Assembly (NCBI GenBank): GCA_025449115.1
Contig: JAHLKC010000011.1
Span: forward strand, 310,001 to 374,000
DNA length: 64,000 nt
Source: Chytridium lagenaria
Lineage: Eukaryota; Chytridiomycota; Chytridiomycetes; Chytridiales; Chytridiaceae
Direction: 5' to 3'
Shown here: positions 24,450-35,784 of the stretch, in pieces
How positions within the stretch are numbered: position 1 is the stretch's first letter
Layout of the letters: each line of letters starts with the position of its first letter
Program-made: the position numbers and the translations under genes
Notes under the pieces: model-generated
Seen by the model: only the letters and a program-made list of their open reading frames with translations
Databases searched by the model: none
Told to the model about the DNA's origin: nothing

Positions 24450-26415
24450 CTACCATGAACTGAAATCTCCAAAACCTGATTTTCCCCTCTTCTTCGGTTC
24501 CGATCTATCGGGAACGTTATCTGTGATTTCTGTATTCCGTTTCACTCCGGCCACTGACGACGTGTCCAGATATCTTCCAATACCTTCTCCCGGTTGTGTC
24601 GGTGCAGGAGCCGGAATATTTTCAACCTTTTGTTTCTTTCATAAAGTCAGTAGCTATAAAAGACAGTCGAGTCAAACCTTTGCATTCGAGCCCTTTTTGT
24701 AGCAGCAAGCAGTTCCTCGAACGGGTCAACCAGTATTTCAACGTCCAGCATCGTGATCTTTTCCTGAAAGACATTAAGCCCCGGTAGGTAGAATAAACCT
24801 TTACCTTTGGCTTGTCATCGTCGTCTGTTGGGATCTTTTCCATGGCTGAAATAACATCGAGACCTCCCACTACCTTGCCAAAAACGGAATGCTTTTTGTC
24901 TAAGTGAGTGCAAGCTCGGTATGTGATAAAGCTTAAGTCATTAAAAGAAAATAAAGTCTCGATCAACTTACAATTGAGAATTATTCGTGTTCTTCCCCTT
25001 ATTTGCCATTGACAAGATACCTTTTTCTTTGTGAGAAAGATTCGGTTTAATCTCATCTTCAAACGGATCACCAAAATACGACTTCCCGCCGCGCCCAGTC
25101 CCCAGTCGGGTCACCTCCTTGTATCATAAAGTTGCGAATCGATCTGTGGAATGAGACATCCTTGTAAAATCCCGACTTTGCCAGCATAATAAAATTGTAG
25201 CAAGTCTTTGGAGTATCGCCACAATATAGTTCGACATTTACATCCCCAAGGTTGGTCTTAATTTTAGCATAGGCTTTTCCTTTCACGTTCATGAAAAGGA
25301 AGGCTTCATCCGTATATCTTGCTCGAGAATTTTCAGTAACCACCGTGGCACCCATCGATGTAAACGCCGCAGCGGCCGCATTGTAGGAAAAATGCGCTTC
25401 GTTGTAGCCTTTCGTCTTCTTTTCAATATAGGCTGGCGTTAATGTCGGCGTGGTCTCCGGAGTGGTCTTTTCAGCCTTTTCGGCTCCCAAGGCACTTAAG
25501 ATCCGTGCTGTAGCCCCTTTTGCATTAATCGTGCTCGATATTTGCTTCTTGCGCGCTTCAGCCGCTGTTTCGGGAGGTTTCTCGGGTTGAATTTCGTTCA
25601 CCTTGTAGTAAAATTGACTGATATCCCTTACCCAAGATTGTGAGGATCCTATAAATAGTTCATAAAGCTTAATGGTAGATCTTTTACTTGTATGGTTATG
25701 ATGTCCTTCTTGTAAAATGGCTCGTCTGTCATGAGATCCCGAAGATTCTTAGTCTTGTAATTGAGTTCACTAATCGTGTCTGCGGCGTACACATTCCCTG
25801 TAGTCCCAACAGCAACAATACGAGTGCTCTATGGATAGTTAGTACATATACATAACATCACTAATTGCCTCTGAAAACACTTTAAATGTTATCGGATCAT
25901 GATATCGCCATCACTATTTTTGTGAAAATGAAGAGCAATCAAGTCTTTTGATGATAGCTTTTCTCCAGTAACTGGGTTCGTTCCATACTTTTTCAACCAT
26001 GGTAGTATATGCCTGAGGTGAAATTAATACGACAATTGAGGTTTTCAACAAACACAAGATCAAAGATGTGGCCTTCCTTGGTGCATCTGGGATTCTCAAA
26101 AGGAGTCAAAGAAAGTGCACAACTATACAGCAATCAGCAAAGACTTTAAAAATGCAAGTTACCAAGAGAATGGCAGTCTTTTGAATTCTTTTCCAGTCTT
26201 TCTTGCTTTATATCCACTTTTGACAAATTAGTACAAAATAAAAGAGCCATGCAAATACCCATGACCAAAATCCAGCTGTGTCCATTCCGATTGAGTCTGG
26301 GGCTATTTTAATGGCTTCACTGTTAATGATCCCTTACGATATATAGCTGAAGAAGAATCCTTTAGTCATGCTGTTAGCAACTTGCGTACCACACCTTGTC
26401 CGTGTCCTTTCCCAT
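24450..26415 (-). CDS. PPIL2: U-box peptidyl-prolyl cis-trans isomerase, PPIL2/Cyp60 type
   Basis: PPIL2-type cyclophilins join a U-box ubiquitin-ligase fold to a cyclophilin domain and act in the spliceosome. ATG 26415 reads MGKDTDKV, then a 43-base intron and [13 protein letters not shown], the family's N-terminus. The U-box half is split over many small exons (26200-25620). The linker shows [25 protein letters not shown]. The cyclophilin domain has [67 protein letters not shown] and [16 protein letters not shown]. The C-terminus ends GFGDFSSW at 24450, the hallmark tail of PPIL2. The FHR and QFFIT active-site residues are present. It is divergent to complex I 49-kDa, 46 bp between starts. 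Confidence 0.93.
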
Positions 26416-26461
26416 TTGTCCCTTACAACCAAAATTTTTTTTGCGGTTTTGAGCGTTCAGT

Positions 26462-28273
26462 ATGCGTGATCTTGGTCGTCTCTTGACCTGTTCATCCTCC
26501 CTGTCGAGACCCAGGGCAGGAGCCTGTGTCCGAAATGCATCTTTTACTCGTCCTGCGTTGTTCAAGCCGGCGTTAGACCTTCTAAACCTCCGCCTTCGCA
26601 ATGGTACGCGCATTTGTTGATGGAGATGTAATCTAGAATCTAGTACTGACACTCTTCCAAAGCCTCCTCCATGCCTACCAAGACGATGCATCCTGAAACT
26701 TATGTAGTGACCACCCGTTGGTTCGTTCCCCCCAAAGTTCGACAGGAAACCCCGGCGATTGGTATTTCCCACATATGTGATCTAATCGCTAATGTCTTAG
26801 AGGTGCCTCTTTATGATGGCGGCGATGCCCGTCTTGAGACATTCACTATCAATTTTGGTCCGCAGCATCCTGCTGCTCACGGAGTATTGCGTTTGATTTG
26901 GAGTTGAAGGGGGAGATTATCCTTCGGGCGGACCCTCATATTGGTCTCCTTCACAGAGGGACTGAGAAGCTTATTGAGTACAAGACTTACCTCCAGGCGC
27001 TTCCTTACTTTGACCGTTTGGATTATGTTTCCATGATGTGCAATGAGCAAGTGTGTATTCTTAATTATCCGATATCTCTACCCTTCCACCCCTCTTCTTC
27101 CTTCCTCCTTCCTTCCCTCCTTCCCTCCTTCCTTCCTTCCTTTCTTTCTTTTTTCTTTCTTTTTTTCTTTTTCTTTGAGTGTGAAGTGAATCAGTATTGA
27201 CTCTTGAATCATTAGGCTTACTCTTTGGCTGTCGAGAAACTTTTGAACGTTGATATTCCTATTCGTGCTAAATACATTAGAGTATTGTTTGCAGAAATTA
27301 CTAGGATTCTCAACCACATTATGGCTGTCACCACCCCACGCCCTTGATGTCCGGCGCTCTCACTCCTTTCTTGTGGATGTTCGAAGAGCGTGAGAAGCTC
27401 ATGGAGTTCTACGAGCGTGTGTCTGGAGCTCGTATGCATGCTGCTTACGTTCGACCTGGTGGAGTTACGCTAGATGTCCCTATTGGTCTTCTTGAGGACA
27501 TTTACAAGTGGGCACTGCAGTTTAATGGACGTGTGGACGAGCTCGAAGAGGCATTGACGCAGAACAGGATTTGGAAGAGCCGACTTATTGGCGTCGGAAA
27601 AGTCACTTCGCAGCAAGCTCTCGACTGGTCTTTCTCTGGTGTCATGTTGAGGGCTACTGGTATTCCTTGGGATCTCCGCAAGGAGCAGCCTTACGATGCT
27701 TACGACAAGGTTGACTTTGACATTCCGATTGGAACCAACGGTGACTGCTATGACCGTTACCTTTGCCGTGTTGAGGAGATGAGGCAATCTTTGCGCATTA
27801 TCAGTCAATGTTTGAACCAAATGCCTGATGGTCCCGTTCGCGTTGATGACTACAAGATTTCCCCCCCTCCTAGGGCCGAAATGAAGGAGTCTATGGAGGC
27901 TCTTATTCACCATTTTAAGCTCTACAGTGAGGGATACTCTGTCCCCGCCGGAGAGGTAATTTATACATGAGACGAATTTATGTTTAACTAATTTTTTAAA
28001 TAGACCTACACTGCTATTGAGGCACCCAAAGGAGAATTTGGTGTCTACCTTGTGTCTGATGGCTCAAGCCGTCCCTACCGTTGCAAGATTAAGGCACCCG
28101 GATTTGCGCACTTGGCTGGCGTTGACTTCATGTCCCGCGGCCACTTCCTTGCCGATGCGGTTACCATCATTGGAACATGTGATGTCGTGTTTGGTAAGCT
28201 ATCCTTGTTTTGTCCTGCACGTTGTGTTGGTCTGACCTTTCGTCTCTTTCTCGCAGGTGAAATTGACCGGTGA
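26462..28273 (+). CDS. NDUFS2: NADH:ubiquinone oxidoreductase 49-kDa subunit (complex I)
   Basis: This is the nuclear-encoded 49-kDa subunit that forms the quinone-binding cavity of complex I in the mitochondrial inner membrane. ATG 26462 encodes an Arg/Ser-rich presequence ([20 protein letters not shown]). After the first intron come [73 protein letters not shown] and [13 protein letters not shown]. The final exons carry [40 protein letters not shown] and GEIDR at 28273. One-base changes near 26897, 27334 and 27351 break conserved sequence at short homopolymers and look like assembly indels. Intron 27055-27215 holds a CT-rich tract. Complex I is absent from some yeasts, so this fungus respires through it. 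Confidence 0.95.
27070..27176. repeat. pyrimidine-rich (TTCC/TTTC)n tract inside an NDUFS2 intron
   Basis: About 100 bases almost wholly C and T on the + strand, upstream of the AG acceptor. It is simple-sequence expansion in an intron and not a gene. Confidence 0.7.
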
Positions 28274-28352
28274 TTGGTCTCGGAATCTTCTCTTTCAATA
28301 AAGAATTTTTTTTTCCATTGCAGTTATTCTGTACATATTTTTCCTAATAAAT

Positions 28353-29260
28353 ATGCATGGCGACCCAAGGGGCATGAGAGACCACGAAAGGTGGGAGCGG
28401 GAGCGGGAGCGGCCGAGGCCACTGTCCAGAAATAGGAGTCCTCCGAGAAGAAGCAGGTCCCCTCCGCGGTCTAGACCTATAGTGGATTCTTACCGCCCCC
28501 AGCAATGACCGACCAGTTGGTGTTCACAGTCCGGCGAGAGAAGAAAAAAGGGAGCGACAGCATGATAAACGACTGGATGATGAAAGAGGACGGTTAGCAA
28601 ATCCAAGGGCTGACATTGACCGTTATGTTCCCTCATACGATGATAGGAGAGAAGACCGGAGGAGCGGCAGCAGGAGTATATTTATAGGCAAACATCCAAT
28701 TAACTTTGTTAGTGCAAGATAGTGACCGACATCGGTATGACGATTACGGTAACGGATCATCTGGAAGGGATGCTGTTCCGCCGATCGAACCGGCAGGACC
28801 ACCCAGAAGTATTTACGATATTGCAAAAGACCTCGGTGAGAATGGATGACGCGAGAGTTTTCATTGACCATGACAAAAGGTTGGGACAGGAACTCTTATA
28901 ACGGTGATAGCGCAAGAAGTGGAGCTGTGGACTCATATGTTCCAAGTCGCACAGTGGATTCCTATGCACCAAGTCGTAATTCTGAAAGGTCACGGAGGCG
29001 AGCAGACTCGGCATCAACACTCCCCTACGGAATACCCATGAATAGTTCACTATTGACTTTTTGCAGGCCCTCCTGTTATGATTGGGGTGGCGGATACTGG
29101 AGCACCTGACCGGAGGGCATACGGGTCGAGGTCTCCTAATTCAAGGCCGGCAATTGATTCCTACCGCCCTCCCCCAAAAATTGATTCATACCAGCCCCGA
29201 CTATTCTACGTCGGGTCCAGAAAAAAGAAGATAGCGGGATGGGCGAACGACAAACGATAA
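28353..29260 (+). CDS. Arg/Ser-rich protein with DSY repeats, unknown function
   Basis: I do not recognise the family. ATG 28353 begins MHGDPRGMRDHERWERERERP, then RNRSPPRRSRSPPRSR, an RS-like region. A short motif recurs with spacing: VDSYRP, IDRYVPSYDD, VDSYVPSRT, VDSYAPSRN, IDSYRPPPK, IDSYQP. One ordered-looking stretch is PPRSIYDIAKDLGENG (28795-28840). The frame changes at C5 (28496-28500) and at introns such as 28676-28720. The reading closes GSRKKKIAGWANDKR at 29260. The composition suggests an RNA-binding or splicing-associated disordered protein (inference). It lies convergent to the WDR62-like gene. Confidence 0.5.
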
Positions 29261-29297
29261 AGGATCTGCTGTATATTATGTAATATTATTATCATCG

Positions 29298-32200
29298 TCA
29301 ACCCTGCAACTTTCTTTGAACCATGCCGACAAGCATATCTGAATACTTTTCCAAGGCAGCATTGAAAGAATCGGCGTCAGTACTTTGCGGAAGCCCCAGG
29401 ATCTCATTTGTGAGACTAGAAATTTCCAGGAGGGAGCTGCGTAGGGTATCGAGGAGCTGAGCTTCAGGAGAATCGCCACTTGATGATGGTCGCGTGGCTT
29501 CAAGCCTCTCCATGTGGCCTTGAAGACTTCTGAGACCAGTTTTAATCTGGTGCAGGTTTCGTTGAATGTCTTCCTCAACTATACCATCCTCATGTGGGAT
29601 TTCCTTCTCTAGCTCAAGCTCATCACCTGTTCCAACACGAATAGGGGAGCTAGCACTTGACGCAAATGACAGCGGAGTTGGAACGTCGTTAGCGATACTC
29701 TCTGCCGCATCAATATCGATTTTATCCAGCTGTAATTCTTCCTCATTAATTATAATATCGGGATTTTGCCTTGAACCAGGCATTGTACCAGATCCAGCGA
29801 GAATGTCTTCATTGACAACCGTTCTTCTTCTAAAAAGATGCTGTGCCGAAATGCTCTGCCTCACAGAAGACGAATCCACAGGTTGGAGAAGGTATTCTTC
29901 TAATGTGAGTTTACCGATGCGACCCTCATCGTCCTCGGCGTCGATTATCTCGGGTATACTATCAGACGCGTCACCTGCAGCTTTTGTTTTCTCCAAAAGT
30001 GATGTTGACACGTTACTCTCGTCCGAATTTTCTTGCGTCCCTTTCATTGCTTCCCCCTCCGCATCAGCATCTCCTTTGAGAAGAGAAGTTTGCACATGGG
30101 CTTCATCTGCCTTCTCTTCCGTTATGACAAAGGAAGAAGGGTCATCGACAACATCTGATTCCCCAGCATTATCGACGAACATGGTATCTTCTACATCTTC
30201 TACATCATGATCAGACTCAAAATCACCCTCGTAGTTGTCTGAAACCCCTTCAGCGTTGGTCTCTGCTGCCGCCGTGTCCCTTTGCAGCTCTAAATCTTCG
30301 ACAACGATGTCATCTTTCAACGGCTCTTTTTTTAATTCGTCAGTTGCTGGCTGTTGATCCGAGCTTTGACGACTGAGGGCTGCTTGCTCAATTGAAAAGC
30401 GCCGTGTGAATAGATCGTCAAATCTGGCCACAGGTCTTTCGTCTGCCAGTTCAGAGAAAAGTGATACCCGCTATTATCCACGCGCTATGTAAAAAGTTTT
30501 CCATTAGTTTCTTGGGTTAGAAGAAAAAGTAGGACGTTTTACTTACAGTTGCCCAGCGTCCTTTGGTCGGAAGAACAGTATTCTGTGATGAATTTGAATT
30601 CATTGATTCTCGGATGTCTTTCGCTGACCTCGCCCAGGTTGGAAGCATGTGCTCGTTAAACCCAAACACAAAACCGCCAGACGGTGGTGGTCGAAAAATG
30701 GCCGAAGAATCAACCGACCCCTTTTCTGAAGTCTCGGAATAGTATCCTGAGGCTGTGTCGTGGTATCTACTGCTGTAGTCAGACGAAAAGTCTACGGAAG
30801 AGTCATCCTCCACGGACTTCACAACAGCTTCAGATGTAGTCATGACGCGATCTTGCATAAACTTGGCCACCTCGTGAGCAATTTTCCAAATTAGAATGCA
30901 TCCATCTGCACTCGTAGATATTAAGCGACTACAATCATGGGTAAATTTAATGCCCGTAATTAAGTCAGAATGCCCAACGACGCGAGCGATGCACGCTCCC
31001 GTGGCAAAATCAAATATTCTAATGCATTTGTCTGACCCACATGTGGCAATAAAACAGCCTGATGGGTCAATAGCGACCTTAATAAGACCACCAGAGCCCC
31101 CTTCTTGACCAGGGTCGTCCACGGGATCCGGCCGATACGACCGAATAGGTTTTCCAGACTCAATAGAAAATATATTTAATCTCCGGTCCTGAGATACAGT
31201 CGCAAGATATTCTTCGTTCGGGTTTACGTCAATGTCAAAACTGTTGCCCGTCCTATGGCGTTGTGGTATACACTAAATTCTGGCGTATCGGAATACTGGA
31301 TAATCATTAGTCGGTATCAAATAATGTTGAAGCACACCCTAGTCAATTTTCTAAAGATAATGGATTTGTCTGCAGCACTACTCATTAAACGACGCCCAGA
31401 GTGTGAAAACCGAACAGCTGTAATAGAGGATGAATGATCATCAATGGTTTGCACTAATTCAAAAGAGCGCTTGATATCAAAAATGTGAATCAAGCGGTCC
31501 CGTCCCCCTGTTGATAAAAACCGGAGGCCTTGAAAACTTAAGTTGCAACCAAATATATTGCCACAAACCATCAACATCAGACGAAAAATCCATGGTGAGC
31601 ACTTCTGCATCATGCGCCTCCATATACTTCAACATCGAAAATGTTTCAAGTTCGTACACTCTAGATTTTAGTCAAAAAAAAGATTAAAAAAGGGGACATA
31701 CCTGACGTTGCCCAATCTGTCACCGGAAGCAAGTAGCTTGCCATCCTTGCTGATTTTAAGTGACCGTATTCCTCTCTGAACCTCATCACCCACTTCGGTG
31801 GAAACATCTTTAAGTAAGTATGCGTTGAGAATTATTATCACCTTTTTCTATTTCATCATGGGTGGCTTTAGTTTTCATATCGTCCACATAAATAATTTTC
31901 AATAACTCCCTTGAATAAATATTTCTGCGGAAGTAACTGCCAATATTGTTGCTTGGTGGAAGTTCGCCTTCTCTTGAATGCGCAGCATCAATGTTCCAAA
32001 AGCGAATAGTGGAATCTGAAGAAAATGTTACGAAGCTATTCGGGGAAGGCCACGAGGCGGAGGAAGCGGAGTTTGCGGTGGTTCTGAAAATGCCGGAGAT
32101 ATTAGATCAGAAGTATCTATGATGGGGTGATCGACTGGGTTAAGGTATGCAGGAGCAACCTAAAAATATTAAAACCATCTTCCTTCGCTTTGTCTACCTC

Positions 32201-33895
32201 AACACCCCAAATGCAGTCACTGTGATATAAGAAGCTCCTGTACTTTCCAATATGCTTCAAATCTTTAACGTCCCAAATGAAAAGACTTTGATCGCTGTAC
32301 ACGCAAACAATCTTTTCTCCTAAAGCATCGACTTTGACCGCAACTGCATCAGGAAAAGCAGAGTCGGGATTGCTACTAACTTTATAGCTATAAATAATTA
32401 GCAAGAACACCCAGAGGCTTTTACCTTGAGCCAACACTAGATGCAACATCAACGCCAACAGGGTGCGGTTTGGGTATGGTTGCGATATATTTCAGAGTAA
32501 CAGGCTCAAACAATCTAAAACATTAAATGAGGTGTGCTTTAGTAATTTCAAACCGTATAATCCCATCCGAACATCCACATACGATCATTTTGTCCACAAT
32601 TGCGATACATCGGCCTCGAGAGACCTATGTAAATTTAGAGTTATTATATTGTTGATTATAAAACCTTGAGATCAACCCATTTCTCCATTATTCGCTCTTC
32701 CGAAAAAAAACTAAGATGCCCTTTTCTGTTATCGCATACGTAAAACCTCGGAATTCTCTGTCCGATGACACTTGGTATCCACAAAGCAACTATTTTTGTG
32801 ATCTCCGACAATCCCAAACTTCCCTTCAAGTGCCTGCATTTGATTCTTTTGAAGCGGCTAAATATTGGTCTCTTTCGTCGAAAATGCAATGAAATACCTT
32901 TGCAGTCTTTGGGAGTAGACCATTGGTATCAAAGTACCAAAATTTGAAATGTCGGAAGCCGGCAGTGACAAAGAACGTCCCAGTGTCATCAAATGTGACG
33001 GAATGAAGCTGACGATGATATTAATCGCAACACAGATAACGTCAAAAGGAACCTTTGTGCTAACTCGACTATAGGCTAGTTTTTGGCCTGTTCTCCAATT
33101 CCATATGTATATGAATCCATCATGCTACACATGTTTAATATACCTTAAGGTTATAAGCCCACCTGAAATCCAACGGAGACCAAGTATTTCATGTTTGGTG
33201 AAAAGGTTATCGCCGATATACCAACTTGTGTCCTCTTAAGTCGGATACAATGGTTGAAGTCGAATAATCCCATATCAAGATCCTGGGTTGATGTCCCGTC
33301 TAAATTATATTTCAATTGTTTCTTCCAACTGATATGTATGTACCTCCCCTGCTGCAAGAAAAGCTCCATCTGGAGAAAATGCAACGCAAGAAAGTGGCTT
33401 TACAGCATTTCCTGCTGAAAGTTTCTTCCCATTTGAGCTCTGCGGTAGTGCCCCTGCACCGAATCCTGGTTCGTCTGAGACATGACTGTTGTGAGAAGGG
33501 TTGGCAGATGCAGATGCGGAGATGAGAAATCCGGTTTGCCTGTTCTTCCGATGATTGTATAGAGTGACTATTCCGCCAGAAGGAAAGGCAACCAAAGGAA
33601 CGTCGCTTTTCGGATGAACGTCAATGCCGAATGGTGTGGTTGTAGAAAGTCCCAAGACCCGCTCGAGATGCAAGCATGGTGCGTGCGCCTCATCCTTTTT
33701 TCTCTTTCTCAGGGTCTTGTTCAGAAGGCTAGTCTTTGGTTGGCTACTTGCTTCCTGCTTGGAGGGCGACGGGCCGCGAACATCGGAGTCCGATAGATGG
33801 ACTACAGTGGTCACACACAGGTAGATATTCACTTGAATTGAATGAATGCAATTGCAACCACAGCAACTATATTTCACAATTACAAAAATCCTCAA
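29298..33895 (-). CDS. WDR62/MAPKBP1-like WD40-repeat scaffold protein
   Basis: WDR62/MAPKBP1 proteins carry two WD40 propellers, scaffold JNK-type MAP kinases and, for WDR62, act at spindle poles. In order: [172 protein letters not shown] and [19 protein letters not shown]. This matches the family blade by blade. The C-terminal 380 residues are acidic and disordered and end with a short coiled coil ([19 protein letters not shown]). The start is unresolved: the open frame reaches 33895 but shows no ATG before [12 protein letters not shown], so a small upstream exon or an indel is likely. At least a dozen introns are present. Confidence 0.88.
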
Positions 33896-33953
33896 ATTGG
33901 GAGATCCAAAAACTGCTCTCGAAATGAAATTGCAGAATCGCCTTTCAGCTCCG

Positions 33954-35656
33954 TCAATTTCCTGATGTCCTTTGAAGTACCCTCCGCCAAATATTATCCT
34001 CCTCCTCAGTGAAGATCCACCTTCTCAAACCCTCGTCCAATTTCGTCAAATCAAAACCGGCGCGTAGAAGTTCACGGGCATTTTTCTCCAGCATCTAAAC
34101 GAGGTTGTTAATTGTACTTGGAATGGCAAAAAGAAATATTCTTACGCAGGTCATTTGCAGTGCTCTTTCAACGTCTTCCTCAGAACAGCCCGTTTCTGCT
34201 ATCAACCGACTTTCCATCTCTCTGATTATGTCTCGGGCGGATTCTCCTTTACCCAAATCTATATCATTGGCCCCTAACACATCCGAACCTATCTCGTCGG
34301 CTTCCTCAATTCTCTGCTTTTTAGCAATATGAGTTGTAGATTCGATAGATCCCCCTTTCATGCCTCGAAGAGCTTCAGGGTCGACTTTACGGCCGATGTT
34401 AGATTGATTTGGATTATCTCGTAAGATATCTACACGCCGCTGAGCTTGATTTGATGGGAAAACTTGAAAGGTTAATAAGTTGACTAAGACTTCGCGCTCT
34501 ACCTCGCTCATCCTCACTATCTTCAACCACTAGCGGGAGTTTCGGACTGCATAAGATTAAAAAAAAGTCCAGTTGAAGCACAAACCCTTCAGCTGCTGGG
34601 ACCGCTCTCCGTCGTGTATTTTTCGGCAGAACCTCGATGTCAGGGCTGCTTGGCCTAGGTCTTTCGACTTGCTAGAATATTATTGGGTCCAGTAGTTTTT
34701 TTTTTTTTTAATAAAACCAACTATTTCGATTACTTACCGATGATGTTCCACGGATGGCATTTCCTTCAGCTTTCTAGTATGAAAATGGGTTCAAGTTAAA
34801 AACAAACTGGCATAGACCAAAGAAAATAACTAATAAGGTCAATTTTCTGCGCTTCACTCACGTTCCGACCACTTCTACGGGGCGAGGGTGCTTTCTTTTC
34901 ATTTTCAACAGCTCCCGAGCTCTGTACATCCTTAGAACTACCTTGCTCTGTACTTTCTTCCATGTCTTTTTCGTTTCTTGTGTCCTTGGCCGAACCGACG
35001 GACTTTAAAGCATCCTCACCCAGTTCCCGATATCTTTCCAAAAGTTTCGTGGGCTCCAATTCCTTCGTAAATCTACTTCTCCAGGATTGTGCGCTATGAT
35101 GCTTATACTGATTTTTAACATTAGCCAGTGATCTGACAGCAAAATTGAACCTTCTTTGATAACTCCTCATATGCTGCATTCCCTCCCAGCTTAGCCTGCT
35201 TTGGATCAAGATTGGCCAACCATCGAATAAGAATTCGATCATCCTCGGCTGTAAACATTGTTCTTGACCTTCGGTTTTTTTAGAGCTAATATTTAAGATA
35301 TCCCTACTTCTTCCTCCCAGATGGCAGGCCATCTATATTGATCAAATACTTCGAAGGTTCCAGTAAACGACCAGCCTCAATGCAATCCCAGACAAACTTT
35401 GAAGAGTATGAATCTGGAGCAATAAAATCGGATGCACAGTCTGTTTGAACAATGGACATGAATGCCATTTTCCTTTGTTGAGTGTGAATGACTTGGCCAC
35501 CATATTTCTACACCTTTGGTTTAGTTTGACCGTTTACATGTTGATAAAGTGTCATACCTCAATGGCTTTCCGGATTTCAGACCATCCCTCATACCTCACA
35601 ACGACGAATTTGAGGGGATTCCCTTCATCATCAACAAAGATCCTTCGGACAGGCAT
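33954..35656 (-). CDS. RAP1: RAP1/TERF2IP-type telomere protein
   Basis: RAP1 binds telomeric chromatin, in most fungi and animals through a TRF-type partner. ATG 35656 gives MPVRRIFVDDEGNPLKFVVV, the N-terminal BRCT domain, continuing through KFVWDCIEAGRLLEPSKYL. A Myb-like domain follows: MFTAEDDRILIRWLANLD, GGNAAYEELSKKVQF and, after an intron, HSAQSWRSRFTKELEP. An acidic linker leads to a C-terminal region resembling the RCT domain: IREMESRLIAETGCSEEDVERALQMTC, then FDLTKLDEGLRRWIFTEEEDNIWRRV, ending at 33954. The three-domain order (BRCT, single Myb, RCT) and the W.xEED motif near the end are the diagnostic points. The single Myb suggests the TERF2IP form and not the two-Myb form of budding yeast. 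Confidence 0.82.
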
Positions 35657-35784
35657 TTTCTGTGACAAACAAAAAAATACGCATGCAAAGCCTAAAAACA
35701 CTAATTTATTTGTATGATAAAAGATACAAGAAGGAACAAAAGCTGCATCCACCCATCCCAAAACTAAACACATTATAATATTCT

